DNA from: Heterotrichella gracilis | Taxonomy: Eukaryota; Sar; Xanthophyceae; Tribonematales; Xanthonemataceae | Assembly: GCA_032358255.1 (NCBI GenBank) | Contig: JAULBX010030928.1 | Span: 1 to 64,000 of the forward strand | Length of the DNA stretch: 64,000 nt | Direction: 5' to 3' | Part shown: piece after piece, positions 11,347-30,764 of the stretch | Numbering within the stretch: the first letter of the stretch is position 1 | Layout of the letters: every line of letters begins with the position of its first letter | Position numbers and translations under genes: made by a program | Notes under the pieces: generated by a model | Seen by the model: the letters and a program-made list of their open reading frames with translations, nothing else | Databases searched by the model: none | What the model was told of the DNA's origin: nothing

Positions 11347-12656
11347 CGTGATGTGACACCTTGGATGTCAGAAGCCACCTCCTAACAGCAGACTGCCCCC
11401 CTGCGAGACAAGGAGGAGACTTTCCTGACCAGCAGCAGTGACCACAATGGCTGACTGTAGCGTATACAGCAGCGAGGAGGTGCACAAGTCACAACTGTGT
11501 CAGTGATATAGTGCTGTCTAAAACTATAAAGGCATGCGGGGATGCTTGCGGGTACTGATATTTCGTGTCGCAAGCGTTTGCACACGTTTGTGGAGCTTCC
11601 ACATATATATGCATGCATGCAAAACAAAGATGCATGCAGATAGAAGGCCCTTATTAAGGGCTGGAGGGTAAGTATGGGGTGTACCTTTCGATGGGTGTTT
11701 GTCTAAAGATGTAGTCAAGGGTATCTCTTGTAGTCCTGGGCCCCTGGCGTGTACCACCTTTCAAACCTACTAACCGCGGTTTGGCACATCACCTGTGGTA
11801 AGCAATGTTTAGACACTTGGAGTGTTGTCCACAGGCGTAACGAATACCCAGACAGGAACGAATTATGGAGACATGCGTGAGAACAACGTACACTTGTAAA
11901 AAGGTCCTGGACCTTCGATCGAATTCGACCCTCAAGGGTCTTTGCGCTTGGGCTTGAAAACCCTAGAGTTAACCCTTGACACAAGTTCAAGGGTTCAACT
12001 GCTGGCCTGCCGTGTGTGGGAGCAACTGCTGGTGCCCGGCAAGCTGTATTTCAACAATGCTGGCTTATGGTGTGCCGCCATGTGTGGGGGCATTTTGTTT
12101 ATTTCCTTTCTTTCTTTCAACGTGATTTCGTTGACAAAAAGCTACAATTTGATATGACCGGAATGTCCCCGGGACACATCTCAGATCCAGACTGGCTTGA
12201 CAATTAAAACACCCAATGTGACAATGTCATGGAATTGGTGGATCGGAGTTCAACAGGCTTGGAATGAACAAGTGGCACAAGCTTGACTTTAGACAACGCC
12301 TTGCTTAGGTGAAAACGCATGACTCCCATGGTTTGAAGATCAACCCTAGGCCCTTTTTGGCAAACTTCAAGAATATAGATTTATCATAGTACCAAACGCA
12401 GAGATGCTCATAAATTCAACCGTTGTTAAAGAGAGAAAAATGCATGGAACTCAACCTAAAACATACCGTTGAAGTTCGATGTCCTTGCCAGATGATGTAT
12501 ACTGCAATGCTGCAGTATTCTTCAAGATGACTACTTGGTAAAATACAGCCAAGCAAAAAATGTTCAGTTCCCCCGCAAGTACAGGCAATGCTCTACACAA
12601 CCACCCTGTGGCAGCAAAAACTATTCTGCTCCTAGGCATGTTTAGGGCACCATGCT
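11347..12656. other. Spacer between GRDP-type gene and acid phosphatase gene
   Basis: No gene is supported. It should contain the promoter of the gene on the left and the 3' UTR of the gene on the right. It contains a 9-bp perfect hairpin (AACCCTTGA at 11971-11979, TCAAGGGTT at 11987-11995), TGCATGCATGCAAAAC near 11608, and the first copy of a dispersed T-rich repeat at 12073-12118. Confidence 0.4.
12073..12118 (+). repeat. Dispersed repeat, copy 1
   Basis: TGCCGCC, then GTGTGGGGGC, then TTTTGTTT and a run of TTTC units. The same order recurs at 32971-33014 inside an intron of the GAF-PAS-kinase gene. Two copies in 64 kb suggest a dispersed element, but its ends are not defined. Confidence 0.4.
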
Positions 12657-15600
12657 CTAGCGAGCTGGTGGTGCACCTGGTGGTCCGCGCGTAATTGCCT
12701 CACACTTTGCGTACGCGGCGGTGGCCAGGCAGCTGCACGACACGCTGGTGCCATCGCTGCTGCAGGTGTACTGTGGAGTTTTGGGAAGCTGACTAGGGCC
12801 GCCAATCACGACACCAGGGTTTGTGGGCATGAATGTTGGGCTCTGGACCTGCACGATACGAGCAAAAGTTAGGGTATTCCTCAGTCAAATGTCAGCCGTT
12901 CAATGCAGTGCACCGGTGCTGTAGCTCATAGACCTCTGCAAGCGTGCCCCCTTTTGTCCCTGCCGTTTCAACTCAGCTACATGCGTCCACCCAGGGGGAT
13001 GGATCCACCGACCAGTAGTCACATGCCGTGCAATAATGTCCAGCACACGTCCCTGCCAGGAGCCAGTCCCAAAAAGACCTTTAGTCCTGTTAATGCAATG
13101 CTGACACTGAGTAACAGGATTGTGCACGCTACCATGCTGGCGAAGTTGGATTTGAACATTTGCCTAGGCAGACGTGCGCATGACATGTCTAAAACCCCTT
13201 GGGCGATGCAGCCACCTTTGCCACTGTAATCTCAGCACACCTTGTAGCTTGTGGGGCACATCTTGAGCTGAGCAGGGTAGCTGGCGGGGTCGCAGGTCCC
13301 GGGGATGCAATGGGGGTTCTGGCCTTGGCCGGGTGTGCAGGGGGTGAGGTCGGGCACGCCTCCGTAGTAGTTGTACATATCAACCTAGACAGGAGGAAAT
13401 GTGCTGATGGAAGGGGTTGTAGGGATGCCAGTGAGATTAGTGAAAGATAGGGTACAGTAATATTTGTTGCGAGATCTGAAGAACTTGAACGTTCAGTAGC
13501 CAGGATAAGGAACACGATCGGGTAATGTTAGTGCTTTGCTGTATATGTTTGAACAGCTGGCTGAACAATTGTAACTAGTCAGCCAGCTGACACGGACGAT
13601 GCACCCTGTGGACGGTGGCAAGGGTGACTAAATCTGTGGCAAGCTGTTTGTAGAATGCATTTACTTGTAAATATTTTGTACGTTTCAAAACTCGGCTTGA
13701 GCAGTTTGATAATGGACTGCAGCGGGACATGACTTTGTTATTTCATTATTATTATTTTAGCTGCAGCCTGGTACATATGCATGTATGCTTATCCACCGCC
13801 ACGCAGTAACAGTGCCTCCGTTGTGCATACAGAGGCAATAACCCTGGCTAATTAGCGCACCTTGAAGGTGCTCATATCTGCAGTAACAATGGCAATGCCG
13901 CCGCCACCGTAGGCGCCGGTGATGTCGTTGCTGGAGTAGCCCACCTACAAACATCACCAAGTAGATGCAAGTCAAATATTAGTCCACAGCGATTTATTTG
14001 CATATACTGGATGTGTTGTGCCATGAGCTGGATGATTGCTCGGAGTGTGGATTGTTCATCATGTACTTGATACTGGGCAGCAGCAACTACATGTCATTCT
14101 GCATTAGGTACCTTCACGTTAGTCTTTGAGCTGGTGCTTGTGGAGCCATCTGCCTGGTCCCAGATGGATGCTGCGCCTGAGGTGACGTACATGGTGGGGC
14201 TGTTGGCGTCGTAGTCGTTGAATGCCACGCCCTGGAATGGCAAACCAAGCTCTTACCCCATACACTGGATTTGTTGCTTGCGAGGGCATGTACATATGTC
14301 AGGTTTCCTTTCACAAGATAAGATGATCATTTCGAAAGAGTAATCAATCTGGATGCGCAAATTTGGTCAGGTCAAATTGCAGCTTTTGACGAGTTTTGAC
14401 ACTTCAAGCGATTCATAGTAGCACCAGGCATGAATGTGCATTTGCCTACGCTTCATTTGCACATTGTAGTGCCAAAAGTATTTGCTAGACCACCACTGCG
14501 TTTCAACTTCCTCTGACGACAATCATTTTTGACAAATTTCTTTCACCACGAATTCTTTCAAGCGCTCCCAGATATAGCTGCACATAATTTGGGTTGTGCG
14601 CATATATTTACACTGGAACTACATACCTTAGGTTGACCTTATGAACGGGTGCGTGCATGCAAGACTAAAAGGATCATATATACGTCTTAAATCTGTATGG
14701 TGGCTTTGTCAATACCTGAGCGTGGTCATGGCCGTTGAAGTAGGCAACCACCTTGTACTTGACAATCAGCTCACGGATCTGCATCATCACAAAGCAATAT
14801 TCAATAACAAAAGGAACTTGGGACAGTAAAAAGTCAGGAAGCATCTGTAGGGTGGTTGGCAGATTTCATCTGTAGAGTAACTGTCCCTGCAGCAATCTGC
14901 CAGAAGCAACAACGCTAATTTACTAATATTTGAATGGGCATGAAGGCAACGGCTCACAGGGTTGCAAGAGCAACATGCAGCAGTAGCACGTCCGTGTTGA
15001 GGCTTTCTAAATGCAGCACACTATTAATTACTAGTGTTGTCAATGCTATGCCCATGTGCATAGGTGTACACACGCCGTAGCGTGGCAATCCTCACCTGCT
15101 GCCAGCACTTGTACTCCCCTGGGTAAGCCTTGTCGGCAGGGTTGCCGTAGCTCTCCTTGGAGGCACTGGAGCTGAACAGGGGGTAGTGCGACGACACCAC
15201 GTTCCAGCGTGCGGTGGATGTGTTGAGTGCCCGCTCCAGCCACGCAGTCATGTTGCCCACATAATTAGGGTTGTGCTGCAAAAGGGAGGGGCAAAGATAA
15301 GTGTTTTTGCAGCCTAAGTAATTGCACAGCGCAACAAATTGGGACCTATCTAAAAGAAATTCAGTCCCTGCAATCACTACAACACCCTGCCTGGTGCGCC
15401 AATTATAATAGTTACACATGCAGGGTGTGCCAATGCTGGTGCATGATGGCCTCCACTGAGTGCTTGGTACAAATTTTGATTATATTATCAGCAATCTCTT
15501 GTATAAATCTTGATAGCAAAGATGCTAATGACTATTATGGCCAAAATCTTGCACTTCCTTCTTAAAGACTTACTTAGTAAACTGATTGGCGAACATTTGC

Positions 15601-17674
15601 ACAGTTAGCTTCACTAAGTATACAAGGGCATGCGCAGGGGCCACATAACGTAACTGTTGCATCATATTCTGAACAGCAAGTGCGTCGATGGAAGCCAGCC
15701 TCAAAGGAGAAGCGCCCAATCAACCTTCGGAACATATTGGCTTCCTGTAACCCAAATAGTTGTGACCTCCAGCCTCAGCCAACAGTCTGGGACACGATCT
15801 GTGACTCACAAAACAGCCTATCGCAGTGTCCTGCTGCCTCATGCAAAGCGCTGGCCTCACCGTGACGTTGAACTCCGTGCGCTTCAGACCATACTTGTTG
15901 GTTGCGGTTGCATACTTGGTGACGCAGGGGTTGGTGTTGAGGGCGATGTAGCGGATGAGTGGTGTGGCCCCAACAGGCTGCTTCTTGGCGTAGGAGAAGA
16001 AGTCGCTGTAGTAGTAACGAGCAGGGAACTTCCACTTTGAGTTCTGCTTCTCATAGGCGATCTGCAGGTCCACGCTGCCTGTGGGCGCGTGGATCATAAC
16101 AGGGAATTAGTCAATATCATCATGTGAATGATGACCGAGCATGCCTTGAAGTCTATATCCTTGCAAGGCATATTGGCCATTTGCGTGCAGCCTGCAGAGC
16201 AAGAGCTGCTACTGTTCATACTTGAAAGTAGTGGGCTGCACAGATTTTGCTGGCGGCATAACATCCAGGTTAGACCTTTCGCATATTTTGCTTGGCCAGA
16301 CGACCTTGTCCTAACTGGCATTTATGCCCCAAGCGTACCTTCGGTGGGCAGGTCGTGGTTCCCAATGACATTGAACCAAGGCAGGTTCTTGCAGCCTGTG
16401 AATGAGCTCTTCTGGTAGATATTTGCAAAGTCGCTCTTGATACGGGGAGACATGCCTGGGCGGTACATGTCATCAGCACCCTGCGCGGAATGGCAATAGT
16501 AAGACTGCAGCCCTGCAAGCCAGGTCATTCAAGATGTGCACCTAGCCAACAAATTAAAACTGAATTGGGATCCCACAAGGTTTCGGTGCACATGTGCATA
16601 TGCAACGCCACACAGGACACCAGGACGCGGCAGCACATGTGCACCCAGCATGGCGTTCTGCAGGAGCCTGCGTGGTGCAGATGGTGCAGGTGGCACTCAC
16701 ACATGCGTAGAAGTTGTCGCCGGTCTGGAGCACAAACGCGCAGCCTGCTGGGCCGCAGGTATCGTTCAGCAGCTGCGCCACCAGAAGCTGGCTGGCGCCA
16801 CCTATGAAGAAATGCACACATGTCAGAAAACGGCATGCTTCGGGAATCTGTAAGGTGTGTACCACCTTAAGGGCACAACCCACACTCAAGTAGTGTATGC
16901 ATGCAAGGCAAGCGTGTCATGACCCACGTGCATGGATGTGGTAACTACCAATGGCCCATGCAGACAACTAGGAAAACCCAACTTGCGTTTTTATGCGACA
17001 TTAATCGATTAAATTTTCAGAATCCAAATTACATCCTACAACCGGTTACATTGATGCCGTGCCGTGCTGTGGTGCGCAGGTAGGGTGAATTGGGTAAATT
17101 TGAAAGATTCACCGTATACACAGTAGTGGCCAGCATCACAGGGTACCAGTCGTCTGGAATCCCCCTGGTCTTACCTTGGTACTCATCATCTCCAGCAAAG
17201 TCAGCAGCAAGGCAGTTGGGGTTGCCGTTGTTCATTGAGAACACGGAACCCGTGCGGCCAAAGTCTGCAAGGTGTGCAAAACAATGAACAAAAGGCTGTC
17301 ACTTAATTCATGGGTTGTGAACGTTATCGTGGAGTGCACATAAGATAATACAATCGGCATCTAGTTGAAATGAGATGACTGCAATAGTCTATTCCTGTTT
17401 ACCAACTTTCAGGATCTGGACCTTACTACACATAGAGAGTGGCAGGGAAAAACATAACATGTGGCGTACCTCCAAGCACAGCGAACTTCACTGCGGAGTC
17501 TGGCCCAAAACTGGCCGTGCAAGCTGCGCCACTGGTGGGAAACTGCGCAAGGGTTGGGTCCAGAACGCATTTGTGGTCTGTTGGCAGCTTGTAGGTGGAA
17601 GGCAGGAGGGCATGGGCCCCGCTGGCAACCAGTACCAGTGCCAGGAGCAGGGTGCCAATTGGTGCGCGCGCCAT
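12657..17674 (-). CDS. Secreted metallophosphatase, purple/tartrate-resistant acid phosphatase type
   Basis: Eleven exons give 512 residues: 17674-17470, 17264-17175, 16801-16701, 16480-16339, 16078-15861, 15275-15096, 14778-14716, 14231-14112, 13944-13861, 13384-13241, 12848-12657. It hydrolyses phosphate esters, probably outside the cell or in the vacuole. An N-terminal signal peptide is evident (APIGTLLLALVLVASGAHA). The five metal-site motifs of the calcineurin-like fold occur in order: VLGDFG (built across the exon 1-2 junction), TGDNFY, IGNHD, SSHYP and NGHDHA. Beyond the usual domain is a Cys- and Pro-rich tail of about 110 residues encoded by the last two exons. The start chosen follows a TATA-like box; an upstream in-frame ATG at 17731 would lie above that box and spoil the signal peptide. 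Confidence 0.88.
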
Positions 17675-19626
17675 GGCTGCGATACCTGCAGCAGTGCGCA
17701 GGAAGCTTGGTATTTTTATATGCCCCACCACAGGTGCATTTTCGAGGGTTCAATACTAGTGGGTTTGAGCTGAGGGAAAGTTGATGCCAAGGATGGACTG
17801 CTCTTGCCGCACATTGCTGTGCAAGCACACATTTGGCTGTGTATCGCTGCACACTTGTGGAGTGTTACAAGGTTTGGAAGGCCCAGTCTGCATACGATGC
17901 CGACCACACACTGCCTGGGCACAGAGTGCACATCCAACCCTGGCTCGGCATCGCACCGCACAACACCGACAGACGACCCACCGACCGACAAGGCGACGCA
18001 TGCATGCATGCGCTCGCGAAGCTTATGCCTAGGCAGTGGTTGGGTGGGTAGAACCCTGCCAAGCGCGAGGGAGTGGGGGCACAGAAGGGTACATCGCTGC
18101 CACCATCACGTTGTGTTCTGTATGCATAGATACCTTTGACCTCGCTCCACGCAATCCAACCTTGATGCCGGATGTGTGATGGCGCTGATTGAAACAGTGT
18201 GGACACTGCGCCTATTACGTATGCAACTTGGATACGGTGGACTGGCAGCCTTTGTTTGCGCCGCCAGTGCGCCCTTCCCTACGCTTCGACAGAGCAAAGG
18301 CCCTGCAAGGTGCTATAGAGATACCTTGCTCTGCAGGTATCTTTGCTGCTGCTGCTGGCTTGGCCAGCTAAGCAACACGTGATGGAAGCTCCGTAGAAAG
18401 CTCGCCCAGCTTGCACACGCTGCAAAACAAACTTTTATGTCGTGGTGGGTCAAAGATATCTAAAGTCGAGGAGCAAGCTTTCCTTCGCACTCAGGATGGT
18501 CACACATGCTGCGAAGAATGTGCGCACATTCGAAGCGCCGGCCACCTACGCCAACAGCTTCTGCTGCTTGTCTCTTTTCCGGCACATTTTGCTGCTGCCC
18601 ACTTCACCATATGAAACACGAGCCTCGCCAAAGGGTGTCACTGGCCTGAACGCCCGCTGAGGGTGTTGAGCCATCGACTTGGACTCCAAGTGGGAGTGGG
18701 CAGGTTATCCCCATAGTAGCTACCTGACCTGCTTAGCTACACAGTAAGTTCCATATCTTAGCCTTGATGCCTTGCCAGCACCTTCTTGCCACGGTGCATA
18801 CGTTCAAAAGGAGGTGCAGCAAGCCAGATGCTATGCTGGGGTGCCATATGCCAGCCCCTTCCAGGCAAGCCTAGGCACCCAAGGGGATTCCTGCCATGCT
18901 ATGCTATGACCAACCTGCTCAAACAAGCATGAGTTGGCACTAGCTTCCAAACCCGCCACCTGTGGGCTTCGTGCAGATAGTATATGCCTAAGGTGAGGTT
19001 GACCTGAGGCATGGCCTGACCATTCCAGCATACGCATGAACCCTTCCTGCCCAGTGGGAGTGCAGGTGCAGACACTTGCCTGAGTGCATCCCATTCAACA
19101 AAGAAATCCCGAGGCCATGGCAGCTAGGGCACAAGCATACAAACAGGATGGGAGCTGCCAAAGTCGGATGGTACCGACTATGCACAAGCTTGTCGCCCCT
19201 AGTACCCCAGACTGCTGGTCGCTGACATCGCTGGTAGCCAAGTTCTGATATGACAAGAACCGCACGCAGCGCTGCAGGGATTAGGTTTGAACCAAAATAT
19301 TAGCTCCCTCGATTACAAGCATAAGCATACAAGCATAAGCAACAGATAACACAAGGAAGTCCAAGTTGTTCTCCCACAAGTACACGTGGCGAGCCGTCTG
19401 CCACCAGTGGCAAAATGTCACAAACCATGCGAGACACAGCCCTTGAACCATCCAGGGAATAGGAACAGTACACATTACCCTGAGAGCACTGTCGTTCCCA
19501 ACTTTGCCACTGCAACATGCATTATAATGCACCATGCGAGCACAGCTACCACTCCCTCCATCCCATCCACCTCCTGTGCTGGACCTCGTTCTGCTATGGT
19601 CCCCCAGCTGAGCACCACGTGCAAGT
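17675..19626. other. Long spacer between acid phosphatase promoter and RPT2 3' end
   Basis: About 1.9 kb without a supported gene. Frames of 60-110 codons occur on both strands but show no splice context or recognisable motif. TTACA on the plus strand at 19313-19317 (TGTAA for a minus-strand transcript) could be the poly(A) signal of RPT2, 310 bases past its stop. Confidence 0.4.
17711..17720 (-). promoter_or_regulatory. Candidate TATA box of the acid phosphatase gene
   Basis: TATAAAAATA on the minus strand, 37 bases above the chosen ATG. If used, the 5' leader would be very short (roughly 10-15 bases). It favours the ATG at 17674 over the one at 17731. Confidence 0.4.
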
Positions 19627-21663
19627 CTACAAGTACAACCCTTCCGGCACACCCTCCTTCTTCTTGTACAAGACCTTCTCGCGCGCCTTCTTGAAGTCTG
19701 CCTGGGTCACGCGCATGCGCCGCTCGCGCAACGCAAGCAGACCCGCCTCTGTGCACAGCGCCTTGATGTCTGCACCCGACAGCTCATCCTGCACATGGTG
19801 AACACATGGTGAATAACCATTTGGTGATACAGGCAGCACAGGCACAAATGGCTAAATAATTCAAACAAGCGCTTGCTGCCCACCTTGGCCATCACAAACT
19901 CCTCGATGTTCACATCCTCAGAAAGCGTCATCCGGCCCGTGTGGATGTTGAAAATGCGCCTCTTTGTCTTTGCATCAGGCAATGGGAACTCGATCTTGCG
20001 GTCAATGCGCCCAGGCCTGATCAAAGCTGGATCCAGTGACTCTATCCTGTTGGTGGCCATGATAACCTTCACGTCACCCATGGCGTCAAACCCATCCAGC
20101 TGGTTCAGCAGCTCCAGCATGGTACGCTGGATCTCCCTCTCGCCCCCAGACTGAGCATCGTAGCGCTTAGTGCCGATGGCATCAATCTCGTCTGCGTGGT
20201 TGGAAAAAGGGTTAGGTTGCTGATCACCTGCAAAGCTCATGACACCACTGTTGACAACCCATGCATTGGTTTGCTGGTGGAAGACAAGTTTGCATACCTA
20301 TGAAAACAATGGCAGGTGCCAGCTCATCAGCCACCCTGAACAGCTCCCGGACCAGCTTGGGCCCATCCCCCAGGTACTTTTGAATGAGCTCAGAGCCAAC
20401 CACCCGGAGGAACGACGCTGAGGTGGAGTTGGCCACTGCCTTTGCCAACAACGTTTTCCCAGTACCAGGCTCCCCATACAGAATCACTCCCTGCACAAAG
20501 CACCCTGTTAGCGCCTATTTGCCCACAAGTACGCCATGGCGATGCCTTTTGTGCACATACTGCACCTTTGGAGGCTTGATTCCAATGTCCTCGTACAGCT
20601 CAGGATGCGTCAAAGGGAGTTCCACAGCTTCCTTGATCTCCATGATCTGCTGCTCAAGCCCACCCACATCCGCGTAGGACTCCAATGGCGCCTTCTCCAC
20701 CTGCCGGGGGCCACCAAGAATGCTATCAACCGGAACAACTTGTTTTACTGGTTACATACAGCATTCAGCAACGGTGAAATCCTGTACCTTCATAACGGAC
20801 ACCATCGGGTCAGTCTCGTCTTGGAGGATGCCAACCACAGAGAGCACCTACACAAACCATATTTTTATGGGCGTCGCGGAAGGTTTAATAGCGGCAATGA
20901 CTGTGGCTGAGAGAAGAACTGCTGGACTGGGAGTACTCTCAAGCCGCACCTTGTTGTGCATCAGAATAGTGCAGCCGGGCTCCAGTTGAGTTTTGTCAAC
21001 GAAAGACATTACGCTGACGTAGTACTCTGGCCCAGTAGATGAAGACACAATGGCATGGCTGCAGGCAGGAGGTGTGGTCTCAGTTTATGGGCACGGCTCG
21101 TGCACCAAATGGTTTGCAAATGCGGCAAATAACTCACTTCTCGTCGATGATCTCCTCCAGTGTGCCAACGCTCATTGGTGTGCCTCGCAAGTCATCAACC
21201 TGTGCCAAAGGTTTTGGTTGGGTGCTGGCGAACATCAAGGATGCAGGAACTGATGGTAATGGTTTTCTGGATACCTTTGTCCGATCTTCCTCATTCCTTT
21301 CCTCCTGAGGTTTCAACCTCTCCTGGTTGGCCACAAATTCCTCCTCCATGAGCAACCAATCCTTCACCCTTTCCAGCTTCAACAACCTGAGCTTGCATCT
21401 TGCATTTGGGGTCACTGTTGGCAGTTTATGACCAAGGCCCGAAGCTGCATCTCGCCTCCTCTGTTTCTTTCCCACTCTCGGTGGCGGTGGAGGAGGCTCC
21501 CACTTCTTCTTCTTCTCCTACGCAAAACCAGTGCTGGTTGAACACCGTGCACAGTGCTGTTTGGGTTGCAATGCATGCATATACTCGAAAGTTTCCTTAC
21601 CTGATCCTTCTTTTGGTCTCCTTGTCCAGGAGGACCCCCTTGGCTACTCGGAGCTTGACCCAT
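19627..21663 (-). CDS. RPT2: 26S proteasome regulatory particle ATPase RPT2 (subunit 4 / PSMC1)
   Basis: AAA+ ATPase of the 19S cap, which unfolds ubiquitinated substrates and opens the 20S gate. Nine exons give 444 residues (human about 440): 21663-21601, 21517-21275, 21199-21138, 21058-20950, 20847-20788, 20700-20566, 20490-20298, 20191-19884, 19788-19627. Features in order: MGQ start suited to N-myristoylation, a basic N-terminal region, the coiled-coil/OB region ([19 protein letters not shown]), Walker A GEPGTGKT, Walker B IVFIDEID (split by an intron), SRH-type [15 protein letters not shown] and the C-terminal EGLYL tail (hydrophobic-Tyr-x type). GEPGTGKT rather than GPPGTGKT is, from memory, usual in plant RPT2. 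It shares a 528-bp spacer head to head with the DHX37 gene. Confidence 0.97.
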
Positions 21664-22191
21664 CTTTACTTTCCAGACGAGGGCATTGCTTTGCAAGCGT
21701 TGAGGGGGTTACGTCAGGACCTTCCAGCCGGTTGAGGCAAATTCAACAGGTATTACGATGCTACAGCAGCGCCACCAGTCGTGGGCAAGACTAACTTGAT
21801 AGGCTGTATATGGCAAAATAGGTTTCAGCTACAAGGCGCCGAGTTTAAAGGTTGCTGCACCGCGTCGGATGCTACTTGTCATGTTTCAACGATTTGGACT
21901 ATAATACATGTAGCATGCATGCATGTAAGCGGGGATGACACCGCGTGGCACATGTTGCCCACACGCAGCCAGTTTATAAAGAGTGTCCTGTTTTGTAGCA
22001 CACGCACGTTCCAGACGTAATTGCCGGACCCTGATATTGGAACGAAGTGGGAAGCAAGCACTCCCAGGCTCAGCTGTGCAAACCCAGTTCCGCATTGCAT
22101 TCCCCAAACACAGATGCATGCATGCAAAACTTTGTCGACCACCACTTGGGGTGTGCAGATAACTGTGCGTATGTAGGAGCCGGTTTTCAAC
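21664..22191. promoter_or_regulatory. Shared spacer of divergent RPT2 and DHX37 genes
   Basis: 528 bases separate the two start codons, so both promoters must lie here or overlap. No TATA box is evident on either side. It contains two TGCATGCA palindromes (near 21905 and 22113). Confidence 0.5.
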
Positions 22192-29868
<7,677 letters not shown>

Positions 29869-30764
29869 TTGGGCTACATCTGTAGGGAGCCCTGGGGGCG
29901 AGGTTGGCCGAGCACTGTATCGTGCGCAAGTATTGTGCTCATTACTGCTGTGCTTGGGTAGATTACAGGCGTGTAATAGGCGAGCTAGTTGCCAGGCGTT
30001 GAGCAAAACCGTGCCTGGCAAGGCAACTCAATTGCCAGTGTGGTGCTGTTTGTATTCAAACACCTGTAGGTGTGCAACTTTGAAGACTGCAGAGAGCTGA
30101 ATTCAACAGCCATTTGCAAGTAAACACCGTTGAACGCTGCTTGGTAAGGTGTGCATCCTCGCTGTGAAGGCAGGCCATGGGCACAGCGGGGTTGCCAAGG
30201 CACGCGCATAGGCAGTGCATAGGCACCTGGGCGCAGCTGCGCACACTCTGAGGGACTCTGCCAATGCTTGTGGCCTGCCTTGTATGCAGTAAGAAGGTGT
30301 ACTTGGCCACTCAATACTGCCAACGCACATATTTTTGCCCAATAAGCCTGTCTCGAAATGGGCATTTTTTCAAGATCCCCAGTCGACATCAAATCCCCAG
30401 TCCCCGATCCCATCCCCGCCTGGACATATTTTATGCATGCATGCATCTAGAAACCCGCAAAACGTCCAATAAGCACAGCAAAACCACTGCAAGTATATTT
30501 GGGTGGGAGCCACCCTCGTTGGTTCCAACTGGGCTGACGTGCACCGCACCACACCGCTCGTTGCGCTTCCAACCCCCGCAAACTAGTGTGTGCCTGTCGA
30601 TAGCTCAAACGGCACACCCAACCAACACCACACCTAAAAGGCGTCGCCATATGCATGATACAGTACTAAGCCACACACCACCCACGTAACCTATTGCAGC
30701 AGCGTTTCTTCCCGCCCTGCTCTTTGATCGGATGGTGGGTGGGTAAGCCCCGGCGGATCCCACC
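29869..30764. other. Spacer between DHX37 and the GAF-PAS-kinase gene
   Basis: About 0.9 kb holding the DHX37 3' UTR and the promoter of the next gene. No further gene is supported. A TGCATGCATGCAT palindrome cluster lies near 30433. Confidence 0.4.
29972..29976 (+). promoter_or_regulatory. Candidate TGTAA poly(A) signal of DHX37
   Basis: TGTAA, the usual green-algal polyadenylation signal, about 105 bases past the stop codon. Confidence 0.45.

Noticed and set aside
17781-18139. Overlapping plus-strand frames in the 1.9-kb spacer
   Set aside because: No family resemblance, no splice logic, and composition like non-coding sequence.
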